Assembly (NCBI GenBank): GCA_026225475.1 | Contig: JAMFSU010000009.1 | Location: forward strand, 62,001 to 126,000 | Length of the DNA: 64,000 nucleotides | Direction: 5' to 3' | From: Duganella sp. | Lineage (GTDB): Bacteria; Pseudomonadota; Gammaproteobacteria; Burkholderiales; Burkholderiaceae_D | Part shown: in pieces, positions 1 through 11,449 of the stretch | How the letters are laid out: each line of letters begins with the position of its first letter | Position numbering within the stretch: the stretch's first letter is position 1 | Made by a program: the position numbers and the translations under genes | The notes under the pieces: model-generated | Seen by the model: only the letters and a program-made list of their open reading frames with translations | Databases searched by the model: none | What the model was told of the DNA's origin: nothing

Positions 1-392
1 TGTCGGTGCGCGACGTCGGTCATCTTGACGCACAAGGCCGCCTGCATTTAATGGGCCGTCAGCAACGCATGCTCAAAACCCAGGGCAAGAATCTGTTTCC
101 CGAAGAAGTGGAAAATATCCTGGCAACCCATCCGGCGGTCGCCGCTGTCTCCGTGCAAGGCAGTCCCGATGCCGTGCGCGGCGTGCAAGTGGTGGCCCTG
201 CTGCAATTGCGCTCGGCCGTCAGCGCCGCCGAGTTGAGCACCTGGTGCCGCCAGCGGCTGGAAGCCTATAAGGCGCCGCGACACTTTTATCGTTGCAGCG
301 ACTGGCCGCTGACCGCCAGCGGCAAGACCGATCACCAACAACTGGCGCAACGCTTGCTCACCACCTCGACCTGCTTGACGGCGCTGCCATGA
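1..392 (+). CDS. AMP-dependent acyl-CoA synthetase, C-terminal part (5' end outside window)
   Basis: This is the C-terminal lid domain of an ANL-superfamily adenylating enzyme, which activates a carboxylic acid to acyl-AMP and then usually to acyl-CoA. The frame is open from base 3 without a start, so the gene begins upstream of the window. Visible family signatures are DVGHLDAQGRLHLMGR, the hinge segment QRMLKTQGKNLFPEEVE and the terminal ASGKTD, whose lysine is the usual adenylation residue. The stop overlaps the ATG of the next gene (ATGA), so it is translationally coupled to the thiolase-like gene. The substrate cannot be read from this fragment. Confidence 0.85.
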   Translation, partial: SVRDVGHLDAQGRLHLMGRQQRMLKTQGKNLFPEEVENILATHPAVAAVSVQGSPDAVRGVQVVALLQLRSAVSAAELSTWCRQRLEAYKAPRHFYRCSDWPLTASGKTDHQQLAQRLLTTSTCLTALP

Positions 393-1564
393 CAACCGCC
401 GCATCCAGCGTCATCCTCGGCTGGGGCCGCAGCGCCGTGTTGCCGGTCGGCGGCACCTTTGCGCAACTGGCTCCGCATCAGATCGCCGCGCCGGTGCTGC
501 TGGCGATTTTGCAGCGCTATGGTATTGCGCGCGCAGCGGTGGATACCGTGATTGCCGGCAATGCGCTCGGCGCTGGCGGCAATCCGGCGCGCATGGTGGC
601 GCTGGCGGCTGGCTTGCCCGACAGCGTGGCGGCCTTGTCGGTCGATACCCAGTGTTGCGCCAGTCTCGATGCGGTGACCCTGGCCCATGGTTTGATTTGC
701 GCTGGCAACGCCGACATCGTGATCGCCGGCGGCGTCGAAGCCTGGAGCCGTGCACCGATCCGCCAGCATCGCCCGCGCCAGGTCGACGCAGCAGCAATCC
801 CTTATGACAGTCCGGCATTTGCCCCCGATCCGGCGCGCGACCCTGACATGTTGCTGGCCGCAGCTCGCCATGCCTTGCGGGCCGGCATCACCCGTACGGC
901 GCAAGAGGCCTGGAGCGTCAGCGCCCATGCCCGCGCCGTTGCCGCACAACTGCGTCTGCAACAGGAAATCGTTGCCATTGATGGCGCCGATCACGATAGC
1001 TATCCGCGTCTGTTGCAAGCGCGCCATCTGGCACGCATGCCAGTGGCCAGCGTGAGCGATGACGAGGGTGTCGATCTGGCAATACGCCAGGCGCATGCCG
1101 TCAGCCGCATTGCCATCTCGCCGCGCGCCGATGGCGCGGCCTTTGTGGTCATCGCCAGCGCGGCAGCGGCGCGCAAGTGGGGCTTGACGCCGCAGTTTGC
1201 ATGGCGCGCTAGCGTCGCCGTTGGCGCTTTGCCGGAAACCCCGATGCTGGCTGCCATCGATGCCAGTGCCGCGCTCCTGCGACGCAGCGGCCAGACCATG
1301 GCAGACATGTGGACGGTAGAATTGCACGATGCCTTCGCCGCGCAGGCGCTGGCCTATTGCGCTGCGCTGCAGTTACCGGCAGATCGACTCAATCGCAGCG
1401 GCGGCGGCCTCAGCCGCGGCCATCCTATCGGTGCATCGGGCGCGGTCAGTCTGGTGCAGTTGCTGGCCGACATGCAGCACGCAGCGCCCAGCGGCGCACT
1501 TGGCCTGGCCGCGATTGCGGCTGCCGGTGGTATCGGTGCGGCAGCACTGGTGGCGCGTTGCTGA
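389..1564 (+). CDS. Thiolase-family protein, atypical active site
   Basis: A 391-residue thiolase-fold protein. The start is the ATG overlapping the upstream stop; an upstream in-frame start at 293 would read into the synthetase gene. The nucleophile region is VDTQCCASLDAV (Cys89/Cys90), and the GHP loop is present as SRGHPIGASGA. Two positions depart from classical acetyl-CoA acetyltransferases: the NEAF motif is HDAF (His313), resembling SCP2-type thiolases, and the C-terminal catalytic cysteine of the CxG motif is replaced by alanine in AAIAAAGGIGAA. It may be a biosynthetic condensing or acyl-transfer enzyme rather than a degradative thiolase. Coupling to the acyl-CoA synthetase suggests a shared acyl substrate. 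Confidence 0.8.
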   Translation: MTTAASSVILGWGRSAVLPVGGTFAQLAPHQIAAPVLLAILQRYGIARAAVDTVIAGNALGAGGNPARMVALAAGLPDSVAALSVDTQCCASLDAVTLAHGLICAGNADIVIAGGVEAWSRAPIRQHRPRQVDAAAIPYDSPAFAPDPARDPDMLLAAARHALRAGITRTAQEAWSVSAHARAVAAQLRLQQEIVAIDGADHDSYPRLLQARHLARMPVASVSDDEGVDLAIRQAHAVSRIAISPRADGAAFVVIASAAAARKWGLTPQFAWRASVAVGALPETPMLAAIDASAALLRRSGQTMADMWTVELHDAFAAQALAYCAALQLPADRLNRSGGGLSRGHPIGASGAVSLVQLLADMQHAAPSGALGLAAIAAAGGIGAAALVARC

Positions 1565-1568
1565 GGCG

Positions 1569-2312
1569 TTAGCGCAACACCCGGAAGAACGCTTCCGGGT
1601 CGAGACGATCTGTCTGTACGGTATTTTCAGGTGCGTCAGGATCGGCATAGCCGAGCGCCACACCGCAGACGATATGACTACCCTGGTCCAATTGCAAAGT
1701 CGAACGGATCAGGTGCGGATACGACGCCAGCGCGCCGATGGCGCAACTGCCCAGGCCGTGCGCAGTCGCCGCCAGCATCAAGCCATACAGGCACATGCCA
1801 AGATCCATATAGCAACCGCTGCCCATGCGCGCATCGATGGTCACCAGCAACGCCACCGGCGCGTCGAAGAAGCGGAAATTGCGTTCAAACTGACGGTCAC
1901 GCCCGGCGCGGTCGTCGCGTCCGGTCTGCAAGGCAGCATACAAACGCTGCGCCGCTGCGACCTGACGCCGGCGCAAGGACTGCGGCAACGGCTGCGGAAA
2001 ATAGCTGTAATCCTCCGGCTCCTGCGTGCCGGCCCGAAATGCCGTCACCAACGCTGCCGAAAAGCGCTGCCGCGCATCGCCTTCGAGCGCAATGAACTCG
2101 CCCGGCTGCAAATTAGCACCGCTCGGTGCGCGCCGCGCCTGCGTGAGCAAGGACGTCAACAATCCCTGCGGCAACGGTTGATCGAGAAAACGGCGAGTCG
2201 AGCGGCGTTGATCGAGCAAGGCGGCAAACGCCGTATCCGGGCAGAAGTCTGAATCTGTGGCAGGCATGGCGATGTTGGGGGCTGAAGTGGGCGTCAATAT
2301 AGCGCATTCCAC
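1569..2312 (-). CDS. Nitroreductase family protein
   Basis: A 247-residue FMN-dependent NAD(P)H oxidoreductase of the nitroreductase superfamily. Family features are LLDQRRSTRRF near residue 35, RAPSGANLQPGEF, and the C-terminal segment AATAHGLGSCAIGAL that closes over the flavin. The GTG at 2312 is preferred because AGAGGG lies eight bases upstream. The internal ATG at 2267 has no ribosome-binding site and would remove 15 poorly conserved residues. It is convergent with the thiolase gene, with only four bases between the stops. Its physiological substrate is unknown. Confidence 0.85.
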   Translation of the reverse strand: MECAILTPTSAPNIAMPATDSDFCPDTAFAALLDQRRSTRRFLDQPLPQGLLTSLLTQARRAPSGANLQPGEFIALEGDARQRFSAALVTAFRAGTQEPEDYSYFPQPLPQSLRRRQVAAAQRLYAALQTGRDDRAGRDRQFERNFRFFDAPVALLVTIDARMGSGCYMDLGMCLYGLMLAATAHGLGSCAIGALASYPHLIRSTLQLDQGSHIVCGVALGYADPDAPENTVQTDRLDPEAFFRVLR

Positions 2313-2341
2313 CAGTAAGACCCTCTTTTAACCAAAAAATA

Positions 2342-2358
2342 ATTGTCTTTTTGACAAT
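2342..2358. repeat. Inverted repeat upstream of icd
   Basis: ATTGTC and GACAAT flank a five-T spacer in the 193-base gap between the divergent nitroreductase and icd genes. It could be an operator or a weak hairpin. No convincing -35/-10 pair was recognised, although TATTAT at 2414-2419 is a possible -10. Confidence 0.3.
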
Positions 2359-2505
2359 GTTGAAAGCTGATCGATGGTCTTTCCTTGCTAGACTTTCACG
2401 AAATGCCCTTTCATATTATAAAATTGAGGTTGCCCCGAATAAGGTTGGTGACAGGAAGTACCAATATAATGAGGCAGCACAGTCAACCAACAGCAAGGAA
2501 ACATC

Positions 2506-4740
<2,235 letters not shown>

Positions 4741-4770
4741 GGCCTTATCTGATCAGCAATAAAAGAGTAA

Positions 4771-4795
4771 TACGGCCGTCAATATGGCGGCCGTA
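4771..4795 (+). terminator. Hairpin after icd
   Basis: TACGGCCG and CGGCCGTA pair perfectly around a nine-base loop, followed by AAACG with no T tract. It lies 30 bases after the icd stop and just before a second, longer hairpin. It is probably part of a double termination or mRNA 3'-end structure. Confidence 0.55.
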
Positions 4796-4800
4796 AAACG

Positions 4801-4844
4801 CAAGGCGGACCTGTGGCATGCTGCAGGTCCGCCTTGTCGTTTTA
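4801..4844 (+). terminator. Intrinsic terminator after icd
   Basis: CAAGGCGGACCTG (4801-4813) pairs with CAGGTCCGCCTTG (4824-4836) around a ten-base loop, then TCGTTTTA. The 13-bp perfect stem with a short T tract is typical of a Rho-independent terminator and separates icd from parE. Confidence 0.8.
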
Positions 4845-5016
4845 GCAATTGATGCAAACTGCAGCGCTTGCGTGACAAAATTGCCGCGAAGAAATGGCAT
4901 GAATCACATGAAACAAGCGCAAACCCCCTGCCCTCTGCTAAATTTCATTAGAATGCGCATTTGGCACAGCTTTCCGCAGCCGCATAGGCCGCTCACCTGA
5001 TTCGATCCTCACCTGC

Positions 5017-7017
5017 ATGGCAACTAAAAAAACTGCTCCGTCCGACTACAGCGAGTCATCCATCCGCGTCCTCAAGGGCCTGGAACCGGTCAAACAACGG
5101 CCGGGCATGTACACCCGCACCGAGAATCCGCTGCACATTCTGCAGGAAGTCATCGACAATGCCTCCGACGAAGCGCTCGGCGGCCATGCCAAGAACATCA
5201 TGGTCACGCTCAATGCCGACGGCAGCGTCAGCGTCGAAGATGACGGCCGCGGCATTCCGGTTGGGATGCATCCGGAAGAAAAAGTGCCGACCGTGGAAAT
5301 CGTCTTCACCCGTCTGCATGCCGGTGGCAAGTTCGACAAGGGCAACGGCGGCGCCTATGCGTTTTCGGGCGGTCTGCATGGCGTAGGCGTGTCGGTGACC
5401 AATGCACTGGCGTCGCGGCTGGAGATCACGGTCTGGCGCAAGGACGATCAAGGGCGCGGCGTGCATACCCTGGCCTTCGCCGACGGCGACCTGATCGAAA
5501 AACTGCAATCGCGCGCGACCACCGCGAGTGACAAGAAATCCGGCACCCGTGTCACGGTCTGGCCCAATCCCAAATACTTCGATTCACCAAACATTTCGCA
5601 ACAGGAATTGCAACGCCTGCTGCGTTCCAAGGCAGTGCTGCTGCCCGGCGTCAAAGTCTCGCTGGTCAACGGCAAGACCGGCGACGTGCAAAGCTGGCAA
5701 TACGATCAGGGCTTGCGCGGCTACCTGATGGAATCGCTGGCGCAATCGACCAGCGCCGATCCGCTGATTCCCTTGTTTGAAGGCGAACAATACGCCAGCC
5801 CGGATGCCGAAGGCTTTGCCGAAGGCGAAGGTGCCGCCTGGGTAGTCGCCTGGACCGAAGAAGGCAACGTGGTGCGCGAGTCCTACGTCAACCTGATTCC
5901 AACGTCAGCCGGCGGCACGCACGAATCGGGCCTGCGCGAAGGCTTGTTTGCTGCGGTCAAGAGCTTCGTCGAAATGCACTCCTTGCTGCCCAAGGGCGTC
6001 AAGCTGTTGCCCGAAGACGTGTTCGCGCGCGTCTCCTTCGTGCTGTCGGCCAAGGTGCTCGATCCGCAATTCCAGGGCCAGATCAAGGAACGCCTGAATT
6101 CGCGCGATGCGGTGCGGCTGGTCTCGACCTTCTCGCGCCCGGCGCTGGAGCTGTGGCTGAACCAGCACGTCGAATATGGCAAGAAGCTGGCCGACCTGGT
6201 CATCAAGCAAGCGCAAAGCCGTCTACGTTCAGCGCAAAAAGTCGAGAAAAAGAAATCCTCAGGTGTGGCCGTGTTGCCCGGCAAGCTGACCGATTGCGAA
6301 TCGAATGACATCAGCCGCAATGAATTGTTTCTGGTCGAGGGCGACTCCGCCGGCGGTTCTGCCAAGATGGGCCGCGACAAGGAATTCCAGGCCATCCTGC
6401 CGCTGCGCGGCAAGGTCTTGAACGCCTGGGAAACCGAACGCGACCGCCTGTTTGCCAACAATGAAATCCATGACATCTCGGTGGCCATTGGCGTCGATCC
6501 GCATAGCCACACCGACAGCCCCGACCTGTCTGCGCTGCGCTACGGCAAGATCTGCATCCTCTCCGATGCGGACGTCGATGGCTCGCACATCCAGGTCTTG
6601 CTGCTGACGCTGTTCTTCAAGCACTTCCCCAAGCTGATCGATGCCGGCCATATCTGCATCGCCCGTCCGCCACTGTATCGCGTCGACGCGCCAGCGCGCG
6701 GCAAGAAGCCGGTGCAAAAGCTGTATGCGCTCGACGACGGCGAACTCGAAGCAATCGAAGACAAGCTGCGCAAGGATGGTCTCAAGGAAGGCGCGTGGAG
6801 CATTTCGCGCTTCAAAGGCCTGGGTGAAATGAATGCCGGACAGTTGTGGGAAACCACCATGAATCCGGACACCCGCCGCCTGTTGCCGGTACGTTTGGGC
6901 GAACTCGATCATATCGCCTCGGAAGCACGCTTCACGATGCTCATGGGCAAAGGCGAAGCAGCGGCACGCCGAGCCTGGATCGAGGAGCACGGCAACGAAG
7001 CCGAGGCCGACATTTAA
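5017..7017 (+). CDS. parE: DNA topoisomerase IV subunit B
   Basis: A 666-residue ATPase subunit of topoisomerase IV, which decatenates daughter chromosomes with ParC. The GHKL ATP site is visible: EVIDNASDE with Asn48, DDGRGIPVG (75-83) and the lid GGLHGVGVS (118-126). The transducer domain follows, then the TOPRIM domain with EGDSAGGSAK near 440 and the metal-binding SDADVDGSH near 514. There is no GyrB-type insert in the C-terminal part, which, with parC next door, supports ParE over GyrB. The ATG follows a short leader with a weak ribosome-binding site. Confidence 0.96.
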   Translation: MATKKTAPSDYSESSIRVLKGLEPVKQRPGMYTRTENPLHILQEVIDNASDEALGGHAKNIMVTLNADGSVSVEDDGRGIPVGMHPEEKVPTVEIVFTRLHAGGKFDKGNGGAYAFSGGLHGVGVSVTNALASRLEITVWRKDDQGRGVHTLAFADGDLIEKLQSRATTASDKKSGTRVTVWPNPKYFDSPNISQQELQRLLRSKAVLLPGVKVSLVNGKTGDVQSWQYDQGLRGYLMESLAQSTSADPLIPLFEGEQYASPDAEGFAEGEGAAWVVAWTEEGNVVRESYVNLIPTSAGGTHESGLREGLFAAVKSFVEMHSLLPKGVKLLPEDVFARVSFVLSAKVLDPQFQGQIKERLNSRDAVRLVSTFSRPALELWLNQHVEYGKKLADLVIKQAQSRLRSAQKVEKKKSSGVAVLPGKLTDCESNDISRNELFLVEGDSAGGSAKMGRDKEFQAILPLRGKVLNAWETERDRLFANNEIHDISVAIGVDPHSHTDSPDLSALRYGKICILSDADVDGSHIQVLLLTLFFKHFPKLIDAGHICIARPPLYRVDAPARGKKPVQKLYALDDGELEAIEDKLRKDGLKEGAWSISRFKGLGEMNAGQLWETTMNPDTRRLLPVRLGELDHIASEARFTMLMGKGEAAARRAWIEEHGNEAEADI

Positions 7018-7104
7018 CGGGACGGCCAGGCTGCCGCTGGCGGCGTTGCTACCGACTTGCCTGCGACAGTCTGACCGCCCCGTTAGTAGACTATTTTATG
7101 ACCC

Positions 7105-7133
7105 GCGACGGGCTTCGCCGTCGCTTTATTTTG
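7105..7133 (+). terminator. Terminator-like hairpin between parE and parC
   Basis: GCGACGG (7105-7111) and CCGTCGC (7118-7124) form a seven-bp stem around GCTTCG, followed by TTTATTTTG. It lies 37 bases before parC in the same orientation, so it may act as an attenuator rather than a full stop. Confidence 0.55.
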
Positions 7134-7160
7134 ATTGAACTGTAATCGCTAGCGATACCC

Positions 7161-9473
7161 ATGACTGAACAAGCCAATCTGTTTGAACCAGCAGCAGCAC
7201 CGGACGGCGAAGCGTTGACGCTGTCGACTTTCGCCGAGCGCGCTTATCTCGACTATGCCATTTCGGTGGTCAAGGGCCGCGCGCTGCCGGACGTGGCCGA
7301 CGGCCAGAAGCCGGTGCAGCGCCGTATCCTGTTTGCGATGAATGAACTGGGCCTGAACGCCACTGCCAAGCCGCGCAAATCGGCAGCCGTGGTCGGCGAC
7401 GTGCTCGGCAAGCTGCATCCGCACGGCGACCAGTCGGTGTATGACGCGCTGGTGCGTATGGCGCAAGACTTTTCGCTGCGCTATCCACTGATCGACGGCC
7501 AGGGTAATTTCGGCTCGCGCGACGGCGACGGTGCCGCGGCGATGCGGTACACCGAAGCGCGCTTGACGCCGATCAGTAAATTGCTGCTCGATGAAATCGA
7601 TATGGGCACGGTCGACTTCCAGCCCAACTATGACGGTTCGACCCAAGAACCGAAGCTGCTGCCAGCACGCCTGCCTTTCCTGCTGCTCAATGGCGCCTCC
7701 GGTATTGCAGTCGGTATGGCCACTGAAATTCCTTCGCATAATCTGCGTGAAGTGGCGCGTGCGGCGGTGGCCATGATCCGCAATCCGAATATCACCCATG
7801 CCGAACTAATGGGCTTCGTGACCGGCCCTGACTTCCCCGGCGGCGGTCAGATCATCACGCCGGCCTCGACCATCGCGGAAATCTATCAAAATGGCCGCGG
7901 CAGCCTCAAGGTACGCGCGCGCTGGAAGATTGAAGACATGGCGCGCGGCCAATGGCAGGCGGTGATTACCGAATTGCCGCCGGGTGTGTCATCGCAAAAG
8001 GTGCTGGAAGAAATCGAAGAGCTGACCAATCCCAAGGTCAAGCTCGGCAAGAAAACGCTGACACCGGAACAACAAACCCAAAAGCAAAGCATCCTGGCAC
8101 TGCTCGACGCCGTGCGCGACGAGTCGGGCCGCGATGCGCCAGTGCGCCTGGTGTTCGAACCGAAGTCCAAAAACCAGGATCAGACCGAATTCCTCAACAC
8201 CTTGCTGGCACAGACCTCGCTGGAAACCAGTTCCTCGATCAATCTGGTCATGATCGGCGGCGATGGCCGTCCGCGCCAGAAGGGCTTGCGCGACATTTTG
8301 AGCGAGTGGGTCACGTTCCGCTTCGAGACGATTACCCGTCGTAGCCGTTTCCGTTTGCAAAAGGTCGATGATCGGATTCACATCCTTGAAGGCCGTGAAA
8401 CGATTTTGCTCAACATCGACAAGGTGATCAAGATCATCCGCGAATCCGATGAGCCAAAATCGGCGCTGATTGCCGCGTTCAAGTTATCTGACCGGCAGGC
8501 TGAAGACATTCTGGAAATCCGCCTGCGCCAATTGGCGCGTCTGGAAGCCATCAAGATCCAGCAGGAACTGGCGGAATTGCGTAACGAACGTTCGGCGCTG
8601 CAAGATTTGCTCGACAATCCGGCCTCGATGAAGAAAATGTTGATCAAGGAAATCGAAGCTGACGAAAAACAGTTCGGCGATGCCCGCCGCACTGTGATCG
8701 AAGAAGCCGAAAAAGCCGTGATGGAACAAAAGGTGATTGACGAAGTGGTGACCGTGATCATTTCGCAAAAGGGCTGGGTGCGCGCACGCAGCGGACATGG
8801 CCACGATGCCAGCCAGTTCACGTTCAAGGCTGGCGATGCCCTGTATGGCGCATTTGAATGCCGCACCATCGATCAGTTGCTGGCGTTCGGCTCCAACGGC
8901 CGCATCTACAACGTCAGCGTCAACGCCCTGCCGAATGCGCGCGGCGATGGCGTGCCGATCACGACACTGGTGGAACTGGCCAGCGGCAGCAGCTTGCAGC
9001 ATTACTTTGCCGGTCCGCTCGATACGCAAATGCTGCTGGCCTCGGATGCCGGTTATGGTTTCACCGCCAAGCTGGGTGACATGCTGAGCAGGAATAAGGG
9101 CGGCAAGGCCTTCGTCACGCTTGACGAAGGTGACCTGCCGTTGCCGCCACGACCGTTACCGGTCAATGCCAGCGCGATTGCCTGCCTGTCCGGCCAGGGC
9201 CGTCTGCTGGTGTTCGGTCTCGATGAAATCAAGACGCTGGCCAGCGGCGGTCGTGGCGTGATCCTGATGGAACTGGAAAAGAACGAGAAGCTGCTGGCAG
9301 CCCAGGCCATCAGTCAAAAAGGTGTACTGGTGTCGGGCATTGGACGTGGCGGCAAGGCGCAGGATGTGACACTGTCGGCGGTGGCGTTGGCGTTGCATAT
9401 CGGTAAGCGCGCGCGCAAGGGTAAGGCGCTGGAATCCAAACTCAAAGCCAGTGCGCTATCGGCTTTGCAATAA
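7161..9473 (+). CDS. parC: DNA topoisomerase IV subunit A
   Basis: The 770-residue DNA-cleaving subunit of topoisomerase IV. The catalytic tyrosine is Tyr130 in [12 protein letters not shown]. The winged-helix region carries [22 protein letters not shown] and [20 protein letters not shown]. The position equivalent to the E. coli quinolone-resistance residue Ser80 is Gln91, and Glu84 is matched by Asp95. The C-terminal third has the beta-pinwheel repeats expected of ParC or GyrA. It lies downstream of parE in the same orientation, 143 bases away. The ATG is preceded by a poor Shine-Dalgarno sequence. Confidence 0.96.
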   Translation: MTEQANLFEPAAAPDGEALTLSTFAERAYLDYAISVVKGRALPDVADGQKPVQRRILFAMNELGLNATAKPRKSAAVVGDVLGKLHPHGDQSVYDALVRMAQDFSLRYPLIDGQGNFGSRDGDGAAAMRYTEARLTPISKLLLDEIDMGTVDFQPNYDGSTQEPKLLPARLPFLLLNGASGIAVGMATEIPSHNLREVARAAVAMIRNPNITHAELMGFVTGPDFPGGGQIITPASTIAEIYQNGRGSLKVRARWKIEDMARGQWQAVITELPPGVSSQKVLEEIEELTNPKVKLGKKTLTPEQQTQKQSILALLDAVRDESGRDAPVRLVFEPKSKNQDQTEFLNTLLAQTSLETSSSINLVMIGGDGRPRQKGLRDILSEWVTFRFETITRRSRFRLQKVDDRIHILEGRETILLNIDKVIKIIRESDEPKSALIAAFKLSDRQAEDILEIRLRQLARLEAIKIQQELAELRNERSALQDLLDNPASMKKMLIKEIEADEKQFGDARRTVIEEAEKAVMEQKVIDEVVTVIISQKGWVRARSGHGHDASQFTFKAGDALYGAFECRTIDQLLAFGSNGRIYNVSVNALPNARGDGVPITTLVELASGSSLQHYFAGPLDTQMLLASDAGYGFTAKLGDMLSRNKGGKAFVTLDEGDLPLPPRPLPVNASAIACLSGQGRLLVFGLDEIKTLASGGRGVILMELEKNEKLLAAQAISQKGVLVSGIGRGGKAQDVTLSAVALALHIGKRARKGKALESKLKASALSALQ

Positions 9474-9629
9474 CGGCTGCACACTGAATGCGATACCGTT
9501 CAGTTAAAAAAAGCGGCTAGTGGTTTTCTGGCTTACTGATGCAGTGTGTTCTTCGATCAGGCTCGCCGGTGGCCCGGCAGCCGCTCACTTTCTTTGCGAT
9601 CTCGCCTGTATAGATCCATTACATCGGTA

Positions 9630-9659
9630 GGAGGGCTGGCACTGCTGCTGCCGCCCTCC
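9630..9659. other. GC-rich hairpin between convergent parC and carbonic anhydrase genes
   Basis: GGAGGGC-T-GGCA pairs with TGCC-GCCCTCC around CTGCTGC, giving an 11-bp stem with one bulged base. There is no T tract on either side, so it is not a standard intrinsic terminator. It sits 25 bases past the carbonic anhydrase stop and may protect 3' ends of both convergent transcripts. A weaker six-bp stem, ACTGAA/TTCAGT, with an A/T tail lies at 9483-9511 just after parC. Confidence 0.4.
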
Positions 9660-9684
9660 CCCGAGCACATGGCGTCAGTGCCGA

Positions 9685-10434
9685 CTAAGCCACCAACTCC
9701 ACCTTGCCGGTCTCCAGATTGTAGACACCGCCGACGATTTTCACTTTCTTCTCGGCCACCAACTTGCTGATGACGGGTGCCGCCTGTTTCAGACGCTCGA
9801 CGTTCAATATCACATTCTTCCGGATGACGTTATCGATCCTGTCGCCGGTGTCTTTCTTGGTGGCGCGCACGGCAGGCGCGAGCGCGGTGGTCACGGTCTG
9901 GATGTGGCCGGGGAACTGTTCATGGTTTTCCACTGCGGCCACCGACGCCACGACGGCACCACAATGCTGGTGCCCGAGCACCATGATCAACGGCACACCC
10001 AGCACCAGCGCTGCGAATTCCAGGCTGGACAGAATATCTGGCGTGACATAGTTACCCGCCACCCGGGTCACAAACAAATCGCCGCGCTGCTCGTCGAAAC
10101 ATAATTCCGGCACCACCCGCGCGTCGGCGCAACTGACGATGCTGGCATAAGGATTCTGGCCACCCGCCAGTGCCGCGCGATCTCGCAGGAAATCAAACAC
10201 GGTAGATTGGCCGTTGATGTAGCGCTGGTTCCCTGCTACCAGACGCGCCAGTGCAGCCTCGGCAGAAATCACGTTCTCCGGTTTTGGCGGCGGCGGGCTG
10301 TCGGCGGCGACACCAGGCAGCGTCATTCCCGCCAACCCAAGGCCGATCCCGGTGGCTGATATCGCTTTCAAAAAATGGCGTTTGCGTTGAGCCTCGCTCG
10401 ACAAACCGCTATCGCTATCGCATGGCTGACACAT
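9685..10434 (-). CDS. Exported beta-class carbonic anhydrase
   Basis: A 249-residue zinc enzyme interconverting CO2 and bicarbonate. Zinc and active-site residues are visible as CADARV (Cys102, Asp104, Arg106) and HQHC (His155, Cys158), followed by GAVVASV. Unlike the usual cytoplasmic enzyme it has an N-terminal export signal: a polar stretch, RKRHFLK at residues 17-23, a hydrophobic segment to about residue 40, then GVAA. This resembles a Tat signal with Lys-Arg in place of Arg-Arg, so the enzyme probably acts in the periplasm. The start chosen is the ATG of MCQPCDSD; an upstream in-frame ATG at 10506 would add an unlikely leader. It is monocistronic. Confidence 0.88.
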   Translation of the reverse strand: MCQPCDSDSGLSSEAQRKRHFLKAISATGIGLGLAGMTLPGVAADSPPPPKPENVISAEAALARLVAGNQRYINGQSTVFDFLRDRAALAGGQNPYASIVSCADARVVPELCFDEQRGDLFVTRVAGNYVTPDILSSLEFAALVLGVPLIMVLGHQHCGAVVASVAAVENHEQFPGHIQTVTTALAPAVRATKKDTGDRIDNVIRKNVILNVERLKQAAPVISKLVAEKKVKIVGGVYNLETGKVELVA

Positions 10435-10682
10435 GGTGTATTCCTTATGATGAGTGATCAGGCGGAAACCAGAAAAGAAAGTCCAGTGCACAGTCACCGA
10501 CTCCACAATTCCCCCTCGCTAACCGTCATAGCTCAAGCTGCGGCCAGCGATTCCACACAGCCTCAGGCGAGTGCTGCCGTTGCAGTCTAATGCAATGAAA
10601 CCGCGACGCAAAATCCGAATTCAGAGACCTAGCACATTCGGAAGTCGATCCGGCAAGCGCCCGCAAAATGCCATCAAGCCCC
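10435..10682. other. Non-coding gap upstream of the carbonic anhydrase gene
   Basis: No protein-like frame is supported here. It should contain the carbonic anhydrase promoter reading leftwards, but no convincing promoter boxes were recognised. The right edge abuts the terminator of the catabolic operon. Confidence 0.5.
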
Positions 10683-10714
10683 AAAAAAATAAGCCGGCAC
10701 AAATTGTGCAGGCT
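10683..10714 (-). terminator. Terminator of the lig-type catabolic operon
   Basis: Read on the minus strand, AGCCTGCACA and TGTGCCGGCT pair with one internal mismatch around ATT, followed by TATTTTTTT. It lies 38 bases past the stop of the aldolase gene, the last gene of the minus-strand operon. Confidence 0.85.
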
Positions 10715-10751
10715 CATCCAGATCAAACAAAATCAAACAAAACCGGCAAGA

Positions 10752-11447
10752 CTAATCGATGTAGGTCAGTCCGGCCGCTGCCAATGGCTCACGCATCTTG
10801 TACATGTCCAAGCCCAGCACGCCGGCGGCCAGCTTGGCGCGCTTGTCCGTTTCATTGGCTTCGCGTGCTTCGGCGGCATCGGCCACCTGTTGTGCCAATG
10901 CCGCCGGCACTACCACCACGCCATCGGCATCGGCAATCACCACGTCGCCGGGCTGTACCACAGCACCGGCACAGACCACGGCAATATTGACCGAACCCAG
11001 CGTTGCCTTGACCGTGCCCTTGGCGCTGATGGCGCGTGAGAACACCGGAAACTCCATTGCGCTGAGGTCTTTGACATCGCGCACGCCGCCATCGATGATC
11101 AGCCCCTTGGCACCGCGCGAGCGAAATGAAGTGGCCAGCAAGTCGCCGAAAAAGCCATCATCATTGTCGGTGGTGCAAGCCGCCACCACCACATCGCCCG
11201 GCGCAATCTGTTCGGCTGCTACATGCAACATCCAGTTGTCGCCCGGTTGCAGCAACACGGTCACGGCAGTACCGCACATCGCCGCACCAGTATAGATCGG
11301 CCGCATGTATGTTTTCATCAGACCGACGCGCCCCATCGCTTCATGGATGGTCGCCACGCCAAAACGTGACAGCTTCTCGACGGCGGCACGGTCGGCGCGG
11401 ACGATGTTGCGCTTGACGATGCCCAGATTGTTCATTGCAGTACTCAT
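10752..11447 (-). CDS. ligK: 4-carboxy-4-hydroxy-2-oxoadipate aldolase (LigK/GalC/ProA type)
   Basis: A 231-residue class II aldolase of the RraA-like fold, cleaving 4-carboxy-4-hydroxy-2-oxoadipate (CHA) to pyruvate and oxaloacetate, the last step of protocatechuate 4,5-cleavage and gallate degradation. The active-site segment [15 protein letters not shown] (101-115) is followed by DGGVRD, which places Arg123 and Asp124 as in the characterised HMG/CHA aldolase. The length fits the enzyme rather than the shorter RNase E inhibitor RraA, which lacks this pathway context. AAAGGA precedes the ATG. It starts two bases after the ligJ stop, so it is the terminal gene of the operon. Confidence 0.9.
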   Translation of the reverse strand: MSTAMNNLGIVKRNIVRADRAAVEKLSRFGVATIHEAMGRVGLMKTYMRPIYTGAAMCGTAVTVLLQPGDNWMLHVAAEQIAPGDVVVAACTTDNDDGFFGDLLATSFRSRGAKGLIIDGGVRDVKDLSAMEFPVFSRAISAKGTVKATLGSVNIAVVCAGAVVQPGDVVIADADGVVVVPAALAQQVADAAEAREANETDKRAKLAAGVLGLDMYKMREPLAAAGLTYID

Positions 11448-11449
11448 GC

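Noticed and set aside
4818..5000. Short plus-strand frame in the icd-parE gap
   Set aside because: It begins inside a terminator stem, has no ribosome-binding site, and shows no resemblance to known small proteins.
10752..11447. Reading the LigK-like gene as the RNase E inhibitor RraA
   Set aside because: It is longer than RraA, keeps the aldolase Arg123/Asp124 pair, and is coupled to a LigJ with all zinc ligands.
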